Shown here piece by piece: positions 62,632 to 64,000 of a stretch of 64,000 bases of DNA. The stretch is from Streptomyces sp. 35G-GA-8 (GTDB lineage Bacteria; Actinomycetota; Actinomycetes; Streptomycetales; Streptomycetaceae): contig NZ_JAMHJQ010000016.1 in NCBI RefSeq assembly GCF_023534745.1, forward strand, positions 90,733 through 154,732, written 5' to 3'. The notes beneath the pieces were generated by a model that saw nothing but the letters and a program-made list of their open reading frames with translations, ran no database searches and was not told the origin of the DNA. The translations under genes were made by a program, and so were the position numbers. Positions within the stretch are counted from its first letter, which is position 1; each line of letters starts with the position of its first letter.

Positions 62632-62970
62632 CCGGCGCGACGCCCAGTCCAGGGCCCAGAGACCCACCTCGGGGCCCGACTGAACCTGTGCACCGCCCCC
62701 GGAGCGGAGAGACATGCCCTTCGGAACCGTCAGGTCCGGGTCGAGACGACGGTGTCGGCTGGGCCGGGCCGGCCCTCGGGGCGGGAGCGGCGTCGGTACG
62801 GATAACGGCAGGCGACCTCGGAGAGTTCGCTGGTCAACCAGCAAGTGAACGCCTGCCGGAGCGGCCCCGGCTGAGCCCTCAAGTGGGTCCGTGGACCCTG
62901 CGTATGGGCCCCTGCCCGTTCCTAGGCTGCTGTCGGTCGGGGGCAACGACGGCGTGGGGTGGGAGAACAG
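62632..62970. other. Intergenic region
   Basis: About 340 bp, no gene or clear motif. Probably contains the promoter of the gene at 62971. Confidence 0.4.
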
Positions 62971-64000
62971 GTGAAGGGCGGCCGTAGGTTTCGACGTCGG
63001 CATCGGCATACGCACGAACGCGGTTGGAGTGACCGGCTGCGACATGACCGGGGGCAGGGCGGGGCCGAGTACGCCGCGATGGTCGGTGTCGTCTCACTGG
63101 TCATCGCGGCGATCGTCGGTCTGAGCGTGCCCGCCGACGAGGCGACCGGACTGAAGAGCGCGGTGTGCCGAATACTTCACCCCCTCAGCGGCGCCGAGGC
63201 GTGCTCCTCCGGCGACTACGCGGGCGACGAAGGCGGCGGGGACGGCGGCGGTGGCGGGGGCGGTCCCGACGATCCCTTCGTACCCAACGGCGACCCGTTC
63301 GAGCCCGCGCGGTGTCTGTTGTCCCAGGACCAGACCAAGGACACCGTCGTCATCCAGATCGTCTTCATCAAGATCAGCAGCTCGGAGACCGTCAAGCTCC
63401 AGCAGTGGTCCGACGGCACCGTCACCCTGGAGCGGGTGAACGAGACTTCCGGCGGCGTCACGGCGAGCATCTCCGCCGGCATCCCCGGCCTGAAGGACTG
63501 GGGCGGCAGCGCCAAGCTGAGCGGCACCTTCCTGGCGGGCAGCGGCAACGGCGGGCAGTGGCTCTTCAACGGGCACAAGAGCGACGATCCGCAGGCGGAT
63601 CTGGAGGCCAATCTCAAGGACGCGCAGCAGTTCGCCGCGTACCTCAAGGCGAACGACGGTTGCAAGTTCCAGAGCGGCTACAACCCCGGGGCGGCGATGG
63701 GAGCCTGCACCCAGGACGCGGCCTCCAAAAAACCCGATCTCGACCCGGAGTTGGCGCCGGACGTCGACATCACCAAGACGTCCATCGAGGCGTCCGGCAA
63801 CGCCAGCTTCGGCGGAAAGTTCAAGGGCAACGGCAAGAGCGGCAAGGACTCCGGGAAGAGCGACGGCCCCAAGGACCTCGGCAAGATCTCCGGCGAAGTG
63901 CTCAACGGCACGATGACCGAGGACGTCGTCGTCATGCGGTCCCACAGCGGACCGAACGCCGGGAAGATCACCTTCATCTACACCTTCACCGTCAAGGGCT
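62971..64000 (+). CDS. Secreted protein with prepilin-like leader (3' end outside window)
   Basis: The frame is open from GTG 62971 to the window end (343 codons). A basic N-terminus rich in Arg/His is followed by RGQGGAEYAAMVGVVSLVIA, a Flp/TadE-type class III prepilin leader (Gly-x-x-Glu-Tyr before a hydrophobic helix). After a Gly-rich linker (GDEGGGDGGGGGGG) the body is soluble and polar (LLSQDQTKDTVVIQIVFIK, ITASISAGIPGLKDWGG-type). Exported and possibly polymerised or membrane-anchored by the leader helix; function unknown. No better start further upstream. Confidence 0.8.
   Translation, partial: MKGGRRFRRRHRHTHERGWSDRLRHDRGQGGAEYAAMVGVVSLVIAAIVGLSVPADEATGLKSAVCRILHPLSGAEACSSGDYAGDEGGGDGGGGGGGPDDPFVPNGDPFEPARCLLSQDQTKDTVVIQIVFIKISSSETVKLQQWSDGTVTLERVNETSGGVTASISAGIPGLKDWGGSAKLSGTFLAGSGNGGQWLFNGHKSDDPQADLEANLKDAQQFAAYLKANDGCKFQSGYNPGAAMGACTQDAASKKPDLDPELAPDVDITKTSIEASGNASFGGKFKGNGKSGKDSGKSDGPKDLGKISGEVLNGTMTEDVVVMRSHSGPNAGKITFIYTFTVKG

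Noticed and set aside
61318-63045. 575-aa minus-strand frame over the DUF916 gene
   Set aside because: Shadow frame; the plus-strand gene has signal peptide, domains and membrane anchor.

Overview
The window is high-GC actinobacterial DNA and almost certainly Streptomyces chromosome. Supporting signs are GTG starts, ATGA/GTGA-coupled operons, a Cas3-Cse1 fusion, STAND regulators, WD40 giants, DUF6232, mycothiol-amidase-type LmbE proteins and many Tat/Sec-exported proteins. No replication or conjugation genes are seen.

Layout. (1) 1-2500: the 3' end of an RHS/YD-repeat polymorphic toxin with a possible caspase-like tip, a candidate immunity gene, and a small inverted RHS scar. (2) 3299-30883: a stacked genomic island. 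Four direct copies of the 3' half of a tRNA-Gly(CCC) gene (3299, 17199, 27370, 30839), each followed by a terminator, divide it into three segments. Segment A (13.9 kb) carries gene remnants and a complete type I-E CRISPR-Cas system: fused cas3-cse1, cse2, cas7e, cas5e, cas6e, cas1e, cas2e, and an array of 33 good repeats plus one degenerate repeat. Segment B (10.2 kb) opens with a truncated tyrosine integrase, then holds a frameshifted STAND regulator, a Crp/Fnr protein, a translationally coupled three-gene operon (class III nucleotidyl-cyclase-like protein, P-loop protein, unknown partner) and an orphan hypothetical. Segment C (3.5 kb) holds a secreted beta-propeller protein and an AspBHI/Mrr-like modification-dependent nuclease. 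(3) 31-43.6 kb: a mixed accessory zone with a TetR/membrane-protein pair, IS debris, a caspase-STAND-WD40 protein coupled to an alpha/beta hydrolase, a WXG-like/transglycosylase operon, and another integrase scar. (4) 43.6-64 kb: more ordinary chromosome. It has a LysR pair, an LmbE deacetylase, a DUF6232 pair, a secreted chorismate mutase, an arsenic operon (arsR-acr3-arsC with divergent arsI), secreted trypsin-like and deacetylase proteins, a HupE / metallophosphoesterase / DUF916 cluster, and the start of a prepilin-leader protein.

How it fits together. The left 43 kb looks like a defence and conflict island built by repeated integration at one tRNA-Gly site: adaptive immunity (I-E), modification-dependent restriction, two candidate abortive-infection operons and two polymorphic or exported toxin loci. 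The most novel candidate is the cyclase / P-loop / third-gene operon at 22140-26034. It lies behind a cNMP-binding-type regulator, and its first two proteins share a Gly/Asn-rich motif resembling bacterial amyloid signalling motifs. A second, unrelated gene pair at 46700-47781 uses the same layout, with the motif at the C-terminus of the upstream protein and the N-terminus of the downstream one.
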